NCBI GenBank assembly: GCA_963920765.1
Contig: OY987248.1
Coordinates: 12,124,539-12,188,538, forward strand
Source: Ulota crispa
Taxonomy: Eukaryota > Streptophyta > Bryopsida > Orthotrichales > Orthotrichaceae
Direction: 5' to 3'
DNA: 64,000 bases
Both the position numbers and the translations under genes were made by a program. This document shows, piece by piece, positions 1 to 12,567 of this stretch (positions are counted from its first letter, which is position 1; every line of letters starts with the position of its first letter). A model generated the notes under the pieces. It made no database searches. It had not been told where the DNA came from and was given only the letters and a program-made list of their open reading frames with translations.

Positions 1-32
1 TTTGTTCTTGCATTGGGTTTGTGGCAAAACAG

Positions 33-3000
33 ACTTTCTGGATCCCATGCACCACAGTGCTGCTACAGGTCGCAACTCGTACAACCTCGATGGTTGGATG
101 CTGAACAGGTAACCAAGGAGTGGCAAGTGACTTGAGTAGCAGGTGACTTGAGTGTTGATGTAAACTTCATGAATTCTGTCCTTTTATTATACTGATTCAT
201 TGGAAATGGACAGTTTCCGTTGTACCCAAGGATGTTGCAGTCCTGCATCATGGCATTTTGTGTATTTAACAGCTGTATTTGATTAGTGATTTCTGAACGT
301 CACAGAAAGCCTGAGGATGTTCGTATGGGGGGGGTCTTTCGCAGGGATGTAAATCTGGCCTGTTTTAGGGCACGGGTGGCTGACACGGACGTTGCAATTG
401 TGGAGGGCGTCATGGGCCTGTATGATGGTCGAGATGGCAGATCGGACGTGGGAAGCACTGCTGAAATGGCCAAGCTTCTGTCTGCACCTGTATTGTTAGT
501 ACTTGACTGCTGGGCTCTGGCACGCAGTGCGGCAGCCATCATTCGGGGCTACACCACTTTTGATCCTGCCCTCAAATTTGCAGGTGTTGTGTTCAATAAG
601 GTACTGATGATCTTCGTCTTTGAACGTCTTTAAGTAGCTAATTGACGTTCTATCACTAGTTCGTTCAATCCTGTGCTTCCGAGATATTGCTTGAATTCAA
701 ACTATAAGACTGCTTACAAAATATCATATCAAGCATTAGTTCCTCCAAAATGCACTCAACACGCAACATGCTGGTAGAATTGGAAAGAAGAAAAGGATGC
801 TACACATTGTTCTTCCTTGGAGGGTCTTGAATGATGTCCAATTGGATGAAGTGAGCTTTTCAAATATGATCTATCATCCGCTGTTGTGGATGGTTGAGCC
901 TTCAGGTGTTAATTGATATCAAATTCTCTCGGCAGGTTGGGAGTCCTGCTCATACGGCGTGGCTTACAGAGGCAGTCCTGACAACTGAACCCGGCATTCA
1001 AGTTCTAGGAGGTGTACCGAAGACAACTGATATTCAGCTTCCTCAACGGCATTTAGGTGGAAAATCAGCAGAGGACGACGACAGCTCGACGAATTACATT
1101 CAGCGACTTGCTGATTTGGTAGAGCAACACATCAATTTAGATGCCGTCTTAGAATCAGCTGCCGTTTGTGAGCCTTTGAACGGCATTGAGTTGACCGACG
1201 ACACGTCCCCTTGTTCTAGCCCGCCATCACCACCTGCAGGAAAGCATGTCCGTATTGGAATTGCACGAGATGAGGTTTTCTGCTTTTACTATGAGACAAA
1301 CTTGAATCTCCTGAAAGGTACGATTTCAGTTTTAAATTTTTAGTCCGTTAAATAGGCCGGGTAATTTTCCTGCTTCTGTAATTGCAAGAGGCCACATTGT
1401 GTCAAGTTTGGGTGATCTTATTGTACATCACAAGCCAATTTATAAGGTTCTTATGTCATAGAAATATACTGTAGTTTGTTGTATTTGTATGTCTTCTTAT
1501 GAATGCGATTATGTGCAGAATCTGGAGCAAAACTGGTGTATTTTTCTCCATTGAGGGATTCGCTTCCACCCAGGTTGGATGCAATCATTTTTGGTGGGGG
1601 TTATCCAGAAGTTCATGCAGAGCAATTATCAGCCAACAAGTCGTTGCTGTATGCTGTTCGGGCTTTTGCTCTTGCTGGAGGCATTGTTTATGGCGAGTGT
1701 GGAGGTCTTATGTACTTGTCACAAGGCATTGAGGTATCTTTCTATTCAATCTGTTCATTGCTTCCTTTGCTGTTTCTTTGCAGGCAAGTACTGTGGTGAG
1801 CATTTCTAGTTTTTTGGGATTTATTTTTTGTCCTCTACAGCTGTTTAATGCAACGAGTTCTTTCGTTTAGTATCCGTTTTTTTGGCTCTTATTGGTTTGG
1901 TGCTGACAAGCAGGGCTCAGATCAGGAGGTTTTTCCTATGTGTGGGGTATTTCCATTTGCCACCCGCACACAACCAGTCAAGCACGAAGGCTACGTGAAG
2001 GTGCGTCAATTTTTATAATGCATGTTTTGCTTTTGATGTCCTGTAACAAGTGTTGTGCGAAAGTCAAGATTGTAGAGGCCTTCTCTTACCCTATTGTTTT
2101 CCTATTGAAGTGCTACAAAGGTTATATACAATTTACCTGGGATTGTGTTTCTCTTCATGGTTTTGTTGCATAGATATCACACAAAAACGCGGATCATCTT
2201 CTCGAGCCGTTAGAGGGTTAAGAACACATCTGATTTGTCGTTCCTATCAAGTCCCTTCTATCTTTATTGCTTTTTAAAGATCAATGGTGTAAATTATCAC
2301 TCACTTTGACGAATATCTCTGTTGGCACACTCAGTGATTTTTTTCAATTTTAGTGTTCTCATAGCATGTTTGGTAAGAGAAGTTTGGCGCTCATCCGTTT
2401 TAGAATGACAGCTCTGGCCCTAAGGCTAACATTAACGTAAAATCTGTTGGGATAGTTCCACTAACTAAGTCATGAAAACGCAGCGCGTGCTACTCTGAAT
2501 GCAGCCTTTCGGAGGCAGCTATTTCTTTTATCATAATTCTCAATACATCATGGGTGCTGGCAGGTGACACCTCGGAATGACTGTGTACTCTTTCCAGCGA
2601 TCGTAGGTGAAATTCGAGGACAAGTTTACCACTCCAGTGAGATATTTTATCCTCCAGGAAACCACGTCACTGATTGCTCCAAAGGGTGAGTCTTTCTCTT
2701 TGGCACTTCTACCTTCTGTAACGACTTGCCAGGATAATGTAACCGGTGAATTTGACCTTAAGCATCTAGTTAAGCATCGCTTTGGAATCTGTTGAGTGAT
2801 CCTCTCAAAAGTTCCACATTCTGTCTAGTTTGTTCTTGACTTTGGTGATCAACAATCAGGTTGACGATGAAAATTGATGATGACGAAGCACGAGAGGAAC
2901 TGGAAGGCTTTATGCAGGGGAATGCAATGGCGAGCTTTGCACACCTGCATTTCGGCAGCAATCCCGCCGTAGCTCCCGCCTTCGTGGAGTGCTGCAGGTA

Positions 3001-6000
3001 TCAGAAACATTGTCATATCTTTTGGCCTTACAAGATATCGTGTAGTAACTTATGCTTACATCTTCATTGTTGGTTACTGAAAGCTCAGCTTCTGTTGTTT
3101 CAGAACGAATACCACGAAAGCAGCTGCTGTTGCGGCTGCGTCCGCATCAGCTGTAGCAGGCGCCGGGCCGGTAGCGGCGGCTGCCGCTGGAGCAGCGGCC
3201 GCTGCTGCTGTAGCGGCAGCTTTGGGGGACGAGTCGCAGGAGCTTGTGCCTTATCACTCTAGTATCACATTAACCGAGATTGATCCCCCAGGAAGTAACC
3301 CAAGAGCTCAACCACTTTCGAGAGTGCTCCTGGCTGCGCACGAGGAAGGCTCCCACACCCGGATCTTTGAGAGAGTGAGGTCTTTATCTCCGAGAGCATT
3401 TTCTGATGCAATGTTTGAAGTGCCTCAAGCATCTCAAATGCGGCGGTCAGAGTCCTTTGACATGGGCGGTAGCAGTAACAGATTAAGGTCTGAATCCGAC
3501 GTATGGGGTAATGCTGGCGACAGTCAGGGCAATGATAGCGATAATTTGACGTTGGGACATCACAGAGGCCACCAGCGAGGTAATAGTTTTAGTGAATATT
3601 CAGATCATATGCAACATGAAACCACCCGAATGAGGCCCTCCAATCACTCCGGTAAATCTGAAACTGTATCTTATAATGCCTCTGGTTTACCGTCTATGAG
3701 AGTCACAACACCTAGTATTGCGCGCGGCCAGGATGACTATAGAAAAAGCGATAGAGATCCTGGTGGTCGCCTTACTTTAGAAAGGCCCCGTAATGGTCAC
3801 AAGTACACATTAGATTATTTTCAGCAACAAGTACCAAGTAGGATCGGCAAACCTCTGAATGGGAAACGCTTGCCAGAGCGGATAGTTTCGTTACTGCCTT
3901 CCGCTTCAGAAATTCTAATAGAGATCGGTAAGCTCACGTCGTTCTCTTCTTTGAAATTTGCTTTCTGTACTTTTGCTAGAGTGGAACTAGATAAATAGCA
4001 GCAATCTATCTGGAGGCTTTGTTTTCTGAGTATTTCACTTGATCGAGAAGTAATACTTGTCACATTCGTGTTTCTTGTTTCTTTTTGCTTGATGTCGTGT
4101 ACTGCCGTTGAGGCTCATATGTGGTTGTGTATTGGTGACTTTAGGTGCAGGAGATCGATTAATTGCAATAACAGATATGTGTGATAGGCCACCTGGGGTC
4201 AAAATAAGACGACAAATTGTAAGTTTTGCATGCTGTTGAGATTTTTCTTGATCTTCACTGTATGTTGATTCAGCATAGGTTGCTTCTTTTATTGCTGGTT
4301 CTCGTTTTCATGGTTGATTTTCATCCACATTTTTTTGTTTCAGGTATGTTCGAGTAAAGTGGATATTGCTTCCATGTCTAGCAAGAACGTGGACTTCGCG
4401 GTACGCATGTAACTCATGTTCTATCCAAGTTCTGTGTTGACGTTAGGTACTTTCATATGTTTCGCCTATTTTTGAAGGCAGCGGAGCCCTAATTTGCCAG
4501 ATCGACATCAGACTGTCCCAGTAACGATAATAGAATGAAACTTTTGAAATCAGTTGCTACGTGTTGTTTTGTTTTCGGCGATGGACTACATTCTATCTCT
4601 CATATTCTATCTCTCATAGGTACTTTTGCTTACTGTTTTCTGACAGATGAAAGCTCTAGCAGCCAAGAAGGAGAGCCATTGCCGGTTGGATGTATCATGG
4701 TTGAGAATAGCGAAACCTGATCTTATTGTAGCTCAGGTAAGGACCGCTTGCAGATGGATAAACCCAAACCACGTGGCTGTACAATATTAATATTCCAGTA
4801 GCCAGCTGTCAATCCAATGGCATCACATAACACCGAACGATTCCGTATATTGTAATTGAGCAATAACGACTCTTACTTTGACTGCAGGATGTTTGTGAAC
4901 AATGCGACATGCATGACATGTCACTGACTTCCATGTTGGCCAAGGCTGGAGTAGTAAGCAAAGACGGTACTAAATTGGTCACTCTCAGCCCGAAAACGGT
5001 AGGTAACCAGTGTGATCCTCAAACTGTGGGTTCACCTATCGTTTGCCTTCCTCTATGAAAACTTTGGATACGTGACTTTGCGTTGGTGAAATGCTCACCA
5101 GATTTCATGTTTTCTGGATTTCATTAATTTCTGGTTGTGCGGCTCTTCAAGCTATGTTGGAAAATAGCAGCTTCATTGACTATTTTTTGTTGTTGGTTAT
5201 GTAGGTTACTGATACTTTAGCTTCAATAATGACTTTGGGAGAAGCTGTGGGTCTGTACTCTGAAGCATGCATGCTTGCGGACTCACTTCGAGCTCGGCTT
5301 CGGCGTGTAGCAGCTTCAGTAGCCAGCCAAGACAGACCTCGGGTGTTGCTCCTGCAAGGGATGGATCCGCTGCAACTGGGAGGGCACTGGGCATTTGAAA
5401 TGGTGACGCTGGCGGGGGGCTCGGAAGGGCTGCAGAAACCCGGGTGTCCGCCAGAAACGTTGCACTTCCAACGGTTAACAGCTTATGCTCCAGAAGTTCT
5501 TATTCTAGCCCCACGCTGGTCCAGCCTAGACCGGAGCTTGGCCGAGGTATCACCTTTTTATGCTTGCTTTTTTTGTGGAGTCACTACCACTTCACCCTAC
5601 TTCTGGAAATAGCATTTAACCAATGCTAAGATGAAGTGATATATGCTGCCAGTTTCAAACAAATATTACCTTAAATTGATAAGAAGTCATAGCAGGTCCT
5701 GCGAGACATTTTTGATGGTTTCTAAGTGAACGTGGTACTTTTAATGGACCAACTCCCGTGCTCACCAACTTAGTAGCCGAGTTATAAGGTTAATTAACTA
5801 GTTGGAAGTTAACTAACCTATCGTGTGCCCACACTTGCAAAGTAAGTTATGAGGAGTTAGGCTTCGTAGTTAACTAATTCTTGGTACTTAGTCGGTATAG
5901 GCTTTATTGGTTTACTTTTACAAACTTGGGGAGTCGTAAATGATGGAATTGAATGTAAAAATTCATTACTGGTTAGTTAATGGAAGTTAGCACCAATTTG

Positions 6001-6462
6001 CTATCTGACGCAACTTGGGCAGTGAGAGCTGTAGTGAATGATTCTATTTAGCTAAGTAGCGCTACTTGCTTGGGCCTGCCTAAAGTAGAAGTCTGCAATC
6101 ATCTGGGGCTTGCAACGGATTTTTTCGTTTTGTGTTGTTTCTTAAATTTTTATTATTTCCTCGTTGTTTTCAAATTTTTTTACTGACGCTGTCTTATTTG
6201 CTTCATGCAGATGGAGATTCTTGGACGCATTCCAGACTTTTGGTCCATACCAGCTGTGAAGTCGAGGGAAGTCTACATATGCGATCACTCCTGCTTCAGC
6301 TTTCCGGGGCCAAGGCTGGTGGAGGGCGTGGAGCTGCTGGGCCACATCCTTCATCCCCAAGTGTCTAACAAGATGGTCAGAGAAGCAGTTCTCAAGTTTT
6401 CTCTGCCTGCTGGCCAGAGATGCCGTCCTGAGGATTTGACACATCACTTCCATCCCTTCTAA
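33..6462 (+). CDS. Cobyrinate a,c-diamide synthase (CbiA/CobB-like) fused to BtuF-like corrinoid-binding domain, 5' end outside window
   Basis: Exons by GT-AG junctions and unbroken phase: 33-108, 345-600, 936-1317, 1519-1733, 1914-2000, 2564-2685, 2860-2997, 3104-3927, 4145-4218, 4344-4400, 4647-4736, 4888-4998, 5205-5546, 6211-6462 (TAA). They give 1007 residues; the N-terminal P-loop lies upstream. Residues 1-424 follow the CbiA/CobB order: [32 protein letters not shown], then the class-I glutamine amidotransferase half with [16 protein letters not shown] (C is the expected nucleophile), [11 protein letters not shown] and [16 protein letters not shown]. By family, this half amidates the a and c acetate side chains of a corrin using ATP and glutamine. 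Residues about 425-680 are a low-complexity Ala- then Ser/Arg-rich linker. Residues about 684-1000 match the BtuF-like binding fold: [38 protein letters not shown]. Both halves look intact. I infer one protein because exon 8 carries the linker without a stop. Function in this host is unknown. Confidence 0.9.
3104..3927 (+). other. Exon 8: Ala/Ser-rich interdomain linker joining amidase to corrinoid-binding domain
   Basis: This 824-base exon is the largest of the gene. It starts with about 35 residues that are mostly Ala (with Gly, Val, Ser), continues with about 200 residues rich in Ser, Arg, His and Asn (for example [10 protein letters not shown] and RRSESFD, which look like phosphorylation-prone segments), and ends with the first strand of the substrate-binding domain ([13 protein letters not shown]). 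It is open throughout and in phase with both neighbours, so the two enzyme-like parts are physically joined rather than being two adjacent genes. No Met-led promoter-like boundary is visible inside it. A tandem GCN/GCT tract at 3118-3225 encodes the Ala run. Confidence 0.8.
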
Positions 6463-6466
6463 TAAA
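6461..6466 (+). promoter_or_regulatory. Candidate polyadenylation signal of the CbiA-BtuF gene
   Basis: AATAAA overlaps the stop codon of the last exon. It is the canonical hexamer, but it is very close to the stop, so a downstream site may be used instead. Confidence 0.3.
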
Positions 6467-7170
6467 TCTTCCCGTCAATGGTTTTCTTACCTTTACTTAA
6501 AACAGTAGACATTGTGGAATTCCGGAGTTCTCCAACGAAGTTGTATATTAAACATTTATGTGATGGCCTTGGGAAATAACCCTGATTAGGAACTCCCAGG
6601 CCTGTATTTTGTAGGTTGGTATGGCGGAGGAGTAATGGTTAGTGATCTGAGGTATTCTTATTCATGTTAGGAGATGGCTTTTGATTTTAGTGATTTCTAC
6701 ACTTGGTTCAGACTGTGCATTAAAAAAGAGGTTAATAATAATACGACTATTTGACGATCTCTTTTGTCTTTTGTCTTCTTTCTCCTTCGTCTCTTCTACG
6801 GGCAGACCTGCATGTGCTGGCCAAGATCTGAGGTGTTTACTGGAGTTGATAAACTTTACTCCCAAATTGTTGAACAACAGTTTTGCTAATCTTTTACATG
6901 TGAGTAGGGAGGAAACAAGTGGAGCAGCAAATTTGAATTACAAGCCCTGTCTTCTTTCTATAATAGGACAGGGTGTCCGTATGTATGTATTAGTTAAGAG
7001 GGGGTTGCATGATAGAATTGCACATGGGCCATGGTGGGGCATGCATGGGGCCATGGGGGTGATAAAAATAATCATAAAAAGTTCTTGGATTGATATCTCA
7101 CCTATCACACATTAAAAGAATGATTAAAATAAGCCTCACTTGTCACACATTAAAAAAAACGATTAAAAAA
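6463..7170. other. 3' flank of the CbiA-BtuF gene
   Basis: No gene, hairpin or repeat is supported here. The sequence is mixed composition to about 7050, then becomes rich in a loose GATTAAAATAAGCC / TCACACATTAAA motif that also appears just beyond 7578, so the foldback element at 7171 probably inserted into this local repeat. Confidence 0.5.
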
Positions 7171-7577
7171 GGGAGTTGATATGTGCACATCAGGGGTTGA
7201 TATTTGCACACCCCCTTGGGAGGTAAATTGTAGATTTCAAAAATCTGAATTTGAGAATTTTGAATTCAGATTTGGACTTAGAGACTATGGTTCACTTTAG
7301 AACCATAAAATAATTTGCAATTGAACAACACCAAATGAAAAAACTTATTTTTTTTTACAAACAAAAGTAAAAGTAACACTTTTTTCCCTAGCTAAGCTTT
7401 TTCACTGAGTGATGTTTAAGTGCAACTTTTTTTGTGGTTCTAAAGTAAACCATGGTCTCTAACTCCAAATTTGAATTCAAAATCCTCAAATTCAGCTTTT
7501 TGATGGTAGAAATCTACAATTTACCTCCCAGGAGGGTGTGCAAATATCAACCCTTGGTGTGCACATATCAATTCCCT
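7171..7577. mobile_element. Foldback MITE with about 150-bp terminal inverted repeats
   Basis: The left arm begins GGGAGTTGATATGTGCACAT, continues through GGTTGATATTTGCACACCCC and AATCTGAATTTGAG; the right arm is its reverse complement with scattered mismatches and ends ATATCAATTCCC. The two arms take up most of the 407 bp. No reading frame is present. The flanking GATTA-rich repeat is similar on both sides, as expected for an insertion. Confidence 0.75.
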
Positions 7578-8265
7578 TAAAGAAATGATTAGCCTCACCT
7601 GTCACAAAAACCATTAAAATAAACAAAATATAATTAAAATATGCAACAATTAAACAAGCAAGAAACAATTAAAATAAAAAAAATGATAAATGTGATTAAA
7701 ATAAACGATTAAAATAAACAACAAAAGAATCATGATTAAAACCTTCACCCTTAACTTATGTGTTTGAAGTGGGCCTGAAGGGTGCACGGGTCCACTAGTT
7801 TAGAATAATATTGCACTTTTATGTGGGTTGTTATAATAGGTCAGATAATAGTGATGACCTATTGCATGTCAGGGTCAGTTACTGATTTGGCTACATTCAG
7901 AGAACATATCACAAGCTTCAGAAAATACAAGCTTTTATCAATTTTTGCCTCACATGAAAGTCCTCTCTAATTTTGCAAGGTATGAAGTTTCATAACTGGG
8001 ATCTATGGCACAGCTTGGGATGTTGAAGCAATGTGATTAATGATGGCCATGCAGGAATGCTATACCTTGAGCGGGGATCCGTGAGCCATGAGCTGAGCCT
8101 GGGTTTTTTGTTCACCTATAACTGTGAACATAGGACCTATAATTGCGCATTTCAAACTTTCATCTCTTAAAAAAATTGTTGTTTTTGAGATTTTCTATTA
8201 ATTTTGAGCTTAAAACTGATTCCCACTCACATAATCTTGGCTTAATACTGCTCGTGGCTCATGTT
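7578..8265. other. AT-rich low-complexity intergenic DNA
   Basis: 7600-7745 is an irregular AATTAAAATAAAC-type simple repeat. The remainder has no supported gene or repeat. Confidence 0.5.
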
Positions 8266-8500
8266 TTAACCCTTAAAGGACCATAGAGCATAGTATATAT
8301 GCTGTTGTATAATTGGTGTTTGCTATTAGTAAGAAGTTTTAATTTGGGATCTCAAGTAGCTCACTAGAACCGCTTTAATCTATTCTCCAACTTCTTTGTT
8401 GATCTCAAATGTAGTAAAGGTGTGAATCTATTCCAAATACAAGAAAAATACCTTGTATTCTATCTGTCCCAGCGGCACAATGTGTCCTTTAGGGGTTCAA
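8266..8500. mobile_element. Short TTAA-flanked MITE (piggyBac-like termini)
   Basis: It starts TTAACCCTTAAAGGACCA and ends with the inverted terminus TGTCCTTTAGGGGTTCAA, where the right TTAA has decayed to TTCAA. At 235 bp it is the smallest member of the TTAA family seen here, and it has no coding sequence. Confidence 0.6.
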
Positions 8501-8524
8501 CTCATAAAATAGCATTGTCTCCTT

Positions 8525-8835
8525 CACAATTAGGTTACCCTACCTTGGAAAGTTATTTAATGACTCACCACTTGGCCACCTAGAAACTCATGCAACTCTT
8601 TAGATACTAGGGTTTCCCATGGTTTATGACCTAGACGTTGCAAGTTTGTTTTACAAAAATGTATTTGTTGTTCCCAAATCCTTATTAATCATTTATTGCA
8701 ATTTTTTTGGATGAAATTACTGTAATATTAGTAAGTATTTATGTGGTGTAAAATAAGTAAGTATTTATGTGGTGTAAAATGTTAAGAGATTAGTGTGGGG
8801 CAACCTGATTTCACACTACTGAGTGAAGTTTTTTT
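8525..8835. repeat. Dispersed repeat, related to 21037-21290
   Basis: The two regions share, in order, ACCTTGG, GACTCAnCACTTG.CCAC, TTTATGACnT.GACG and GAnTAGnGTGGGGCAACCT. This copy also contains a short tandem duplication of GTAAGTATTTATGTGGTGTA (about 8730-8782). The element ends are not defined. Confidence 0.6.
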
Positions 8836-8985
8836 TAAATGTATTGGTACATCTATCAAACAAGGCAATTGTTGGCTCAAGGTACTATACATACCAATAT
8901 GTGGACCTTAGTTGTGTAACTTCAAAATTTTCAGTTAAATAAGGTAAAATCAAAATACATAATTCCCCATACATTTTTTGCTTAC

Positions 8986-9230
8986 TTAACCCTTAGAGGA
9001 CCAAGTCCATTTTTTCTCAAAAAGCACTCAAAATTGCCATTCTCAGTCATTTAATCTTTGTAATAAATATTTGTTGATTTTTAGAAATCTAATATAAGAT
9101 CATGCATTAGATTTACTTATAAAAATATAATAAAATTTTGTGAAGCTCGATTGCGCAAATTAAGAGATATGACCATTTGAAGTTAGTCTAAAGTTGTCAT
9201 TGTGGTTGTTGCTCAAAAAATTTAAGTTCT
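8986..9230. mobile_element. 5' end only of a TTAA-family MITE
   Basis: TTAACCCTTAGAGGACCAAG is followed by CACTCAAAATTGCCA, the same subterminal order as the elements at 24587 and 34352. No matching inverted terminus was found downstream, so the copy is truncated or diverged; the right boundary given is approximate. Confidence 0.5.
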
Positions 9231-9804
9231 TTTGATTGCATGTTGTGTAAATTTTATGCTTAAGGGCTCTAAACTTATTGGTCTAACATGTTATAAAGCA
9301 TATTAAACAAATCTCTATAAATTTTCATGGCCAAAAAAGATATGGAACACACCCTGCAGTCGTGCATATGCATGTATTGCAAACCTATGTTAGGAATTTG
9401 CAATACAATGAGTTTTTTTGTAAATCAAATTTTCAAAACTTATTTTTGAAAATCAAAAATCCTAGTGGTAAATTGGAAGATTTGGCTTCATTGACAATTA
9501 CCAAAAACAAAAGTACAAAAAAAAAAGATCTCAAATAGCTATTGCAATCCAAAAACTACCATAGTGTGCCATAGATTTTGTCGTTGCAATGACAAAATTA
9601 TTAAAGTGGTTGGTCCAAATTTATATGAAATAAAGATGATTTCAATTTTGTAAGTATGTAATTATTTCACTAATTGTCTTATATTCAATTTGATAAAAAT
9701 ACCATGTCCCTTCAAATTTAAAGAGACAATAAAAGTGAAAACGGTTTAGATTTTATAATGATTCCCATGAATGTGGGTGTGTGTAACAAGTTTAAATAAA
9801 ATTG

Positions 9805-10372
9805 TTAACGGTTCAAAGGTCCCAATAAATCAAACCCTTTCAATATTGGCATTTTATTAGTGAACTTTTCATTTTTCAAAAATTTCATTGTTTGTTTCTT
9901 AACTTTTTGTGAAAATTTGATTTTAACATTTTTCAATCAAATAAAAAACAAAACCCATGTCACACTACGGTAATGTATTTATTTGATACACTAATGCTTT
10001 GGGCCTACTTAACTAAAGGGTCTTGATTTGTTCTTTATGAGCTCCCTCTATGTTCCCAAGTCCATTTCCATAATTGGGAACATCTCATCCCTTTTTTAAT
10101 CATCCAATGATCCGTGTGAATAAAATCAGCTCTTATTAAACTACAACACAATGGTAATTTTTCCCAAGACATCAAATTTTCCCCATTCAAAATGAGACTC
10201 TAGAAAGTCTAGGGAAAAAAGAGGGGACACAAGAGTTTCACTAGTAGCCCCTTCACCCAGTAAAGTCGGCCTTTTTACATGCCTTTTGAAAAAAATCAAG
10301 AGCATTTGGTATGCCCGCTTTGCCTCCCAATATATAAATTTTCCAAAACTCTGCGTACCTTTGAACCATTAA
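9805..10372. mobile_element. Candidate TTAA-flanked element with divergent termini
   Basis: It begins TTAACGGTTCAAAGGTCCC and ends GTACCTTTGAACCATTAA, giving inverted termini with TTAA on both sides in 568 bp. The terminal sequence differs from the main CCCCTAAAGGACC family, and nothing in the interior was recognised. Confidence 0.45.
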
Positions 10373-12567
10373 GTTAATTTCAATAAATAAATAAAGAACT
10401 ATACCTCTACAAAGCCCTTGCAAAGCTCTCTTACATTAAAAATCTTTAAAAAACTGGTCAAAAATCTCATTAGTACTAACTTGTCCAAATTTCATTTTGT
10501 CCCTCAAAGGAACTGTGAGTATTAATTGTAGCTCTAATACATCTGTGATGTAAATGAGAGTCTCTGCATTCAATTATGAATCCAAAATTTTCAAATGGCA
10601 TCTTTTGCAATATAATGATGCTTGGATAAGATCAATATCTCACGTAAGAAAAAAAAAAAAAACATGAACATATCCAAGCATTTATCATAAACATAAATTT
10701 CATCTAACTCCAATGCCCAAGGTCTTTTTGAGCTTCTTGGAATTTCCATGAAACTAAAGAATTAACCAGCCTTTTCATAAATTTTGTCAAGTTTTTTTAG
10801 ATTGTAATTGTACAACTTTAAACTAAACATGTTAGAGATTACATGGAGAAAGAAGACACAACAATATCACATATAGATTGAAAGATTATAATGTTTGAAC
10901 ATGAGGGTGTTCAAACTGCAAAGGTGACTTGAAGTCTTCCAATTCTCCCTTTACATGTAAAATCTAAAAAGTTGGTCACCAAAAAAATACAAGGTTTAAA
11001 GTCATAACATGTTTGACTTTAATCAATTTATGGCTTTCAAAATCTACTCCTATAATTTTTTTAATGAAATTTGAATGTAGATGTTTCTCTAAGCTTTGGT
11101 GTATTTGAGGCTCATTTCAAGATTTTTCAACACTAAAAACTCAAGATGTGCAATAAATACCTTGTACAAAATCTTGAGTAAATGATCAACAACATTCATT
11201 TTTGAAATCCAATTTTTGACGTTGAAAATAGACTTTAAAACAAACTTGAACTAGTTTTTTTAGTAAAAAATAGTGATTTGATAAGGTTTTATCCATCTTC
11301 AAAGATTTGTTAACACCCAAATTGAGTGCCCTAGGCATTGAGCGATTAGGTAGGCCCAAAACATACAAAAGAAGAGTGGTACCTTGACACTACCCAAATG
11401 TCTCTCTTACAAAGATCGGCCCTACTCAAACATCACAATAGTGGCAAAAACTCAGAATTCCAAAGTTTATCTCCATTGGTGAAAACATGGAGAATAGTCT
11501 GGGTCCACAATACCACATGACACATCATAACATTGTTAACCTTCATTGGGGAAGTTCCCTTTTGCTCCCCCAATATGAGGATTCCCAGCCAATGTCATTA
11601 GCCAGCTTTGGACCATCACCAATTGAGATATTTAACTAAACTCTCCTCTAGGTATCCAGGGGGAATGTCCCTCTACCTGGGGGGAGGATTATGAGCGGGT
11701 ATACAATGTTATGATACTGTACCGGTATGGTATAATCAATATACTTGTTTTGCCAAGACAATCCATGCACAGCTCATTACAAGTAATTCAAGTACTAGAT
11801 CGGATGGCCAATTGGCCACTTGATGCTCCTAGAGATCTTGGGCTTTGTCTTCAATGGCTATACGCCTATACGCCCTAAATTTTGAAGTTGTTGTACTTTA
11901 CGCATACCTTTTGGGTATCTTGTGTCTAAATTCAATTGCAAGACCACAATCACTACACGTTACCTGAATGCTTGTCCATGTATCCATGCCTCCAGTTTTA
12001 TTGACTGTTCTGGATATAAAGTTGACCTTGCCTCCACGCAAACCGTTGTACAAACTAGGCCGTTTTTTGTCGTTGTACTTTCAAGTCACGGTAAAGACAG
12101 GGAATTGGTGGTAAAATGTAGTCAATAAATATGTGAACCGGAGGCAGTGTCCAAGGAGGTCTTTAAAAAACCTTGGTACGTTTCCTACTTTCTGTGGTCT
12201 ATTTGGTTTTTATTTTTACTTTTAAATCAGCCATGGCCTAGACTTGTATTTTTTGGTCAGCCAATAACCTTCATTTCTTTTTTCACTCAATTGATTTCCT
12301 AAGTTGAGGAAATTAGTTTGGTTGAAAACTAAATTTCAATGTGTTATATCAGATTTCTTTTTTAAAGAATGTTGCAAACAAATCCATCTTTTGCTTACCA
12401 TGTACATGGCATAGCAAAACAAAGCAATGATAAAGACAACAACAACTTGTCAAGTTACCCCCAATCAATGCAATTTTTTTTTTTACTTTAAATGGATTTA
12501 TTGTTAGCTTCTATTACTTAAATATCTTTGGGTGGATTTTAAGTAAATAAATTAGTATTTTAATATT
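10373..12567. other. AT-rich intergenic DNA without recognised features
   Basis: No reading frame, tRNA-like fold or clear inverted repeat is supported. A short G/C palindromic patch at 11650-11690 (CCAGGGGG...CCCTCTACCTGGGGGG) is the only local structure noticed. Confidence 0.5.

Noticed and set aside
286..344. Extension of exon 2 upstream to GTG at 286
   Set aside because: Using the acceptor at 343-344 joins NLDGWMLN to RDVNLACF in phase and in agreement with the CbiA family, whereas the upstream part does not splice in phase from exon 1.
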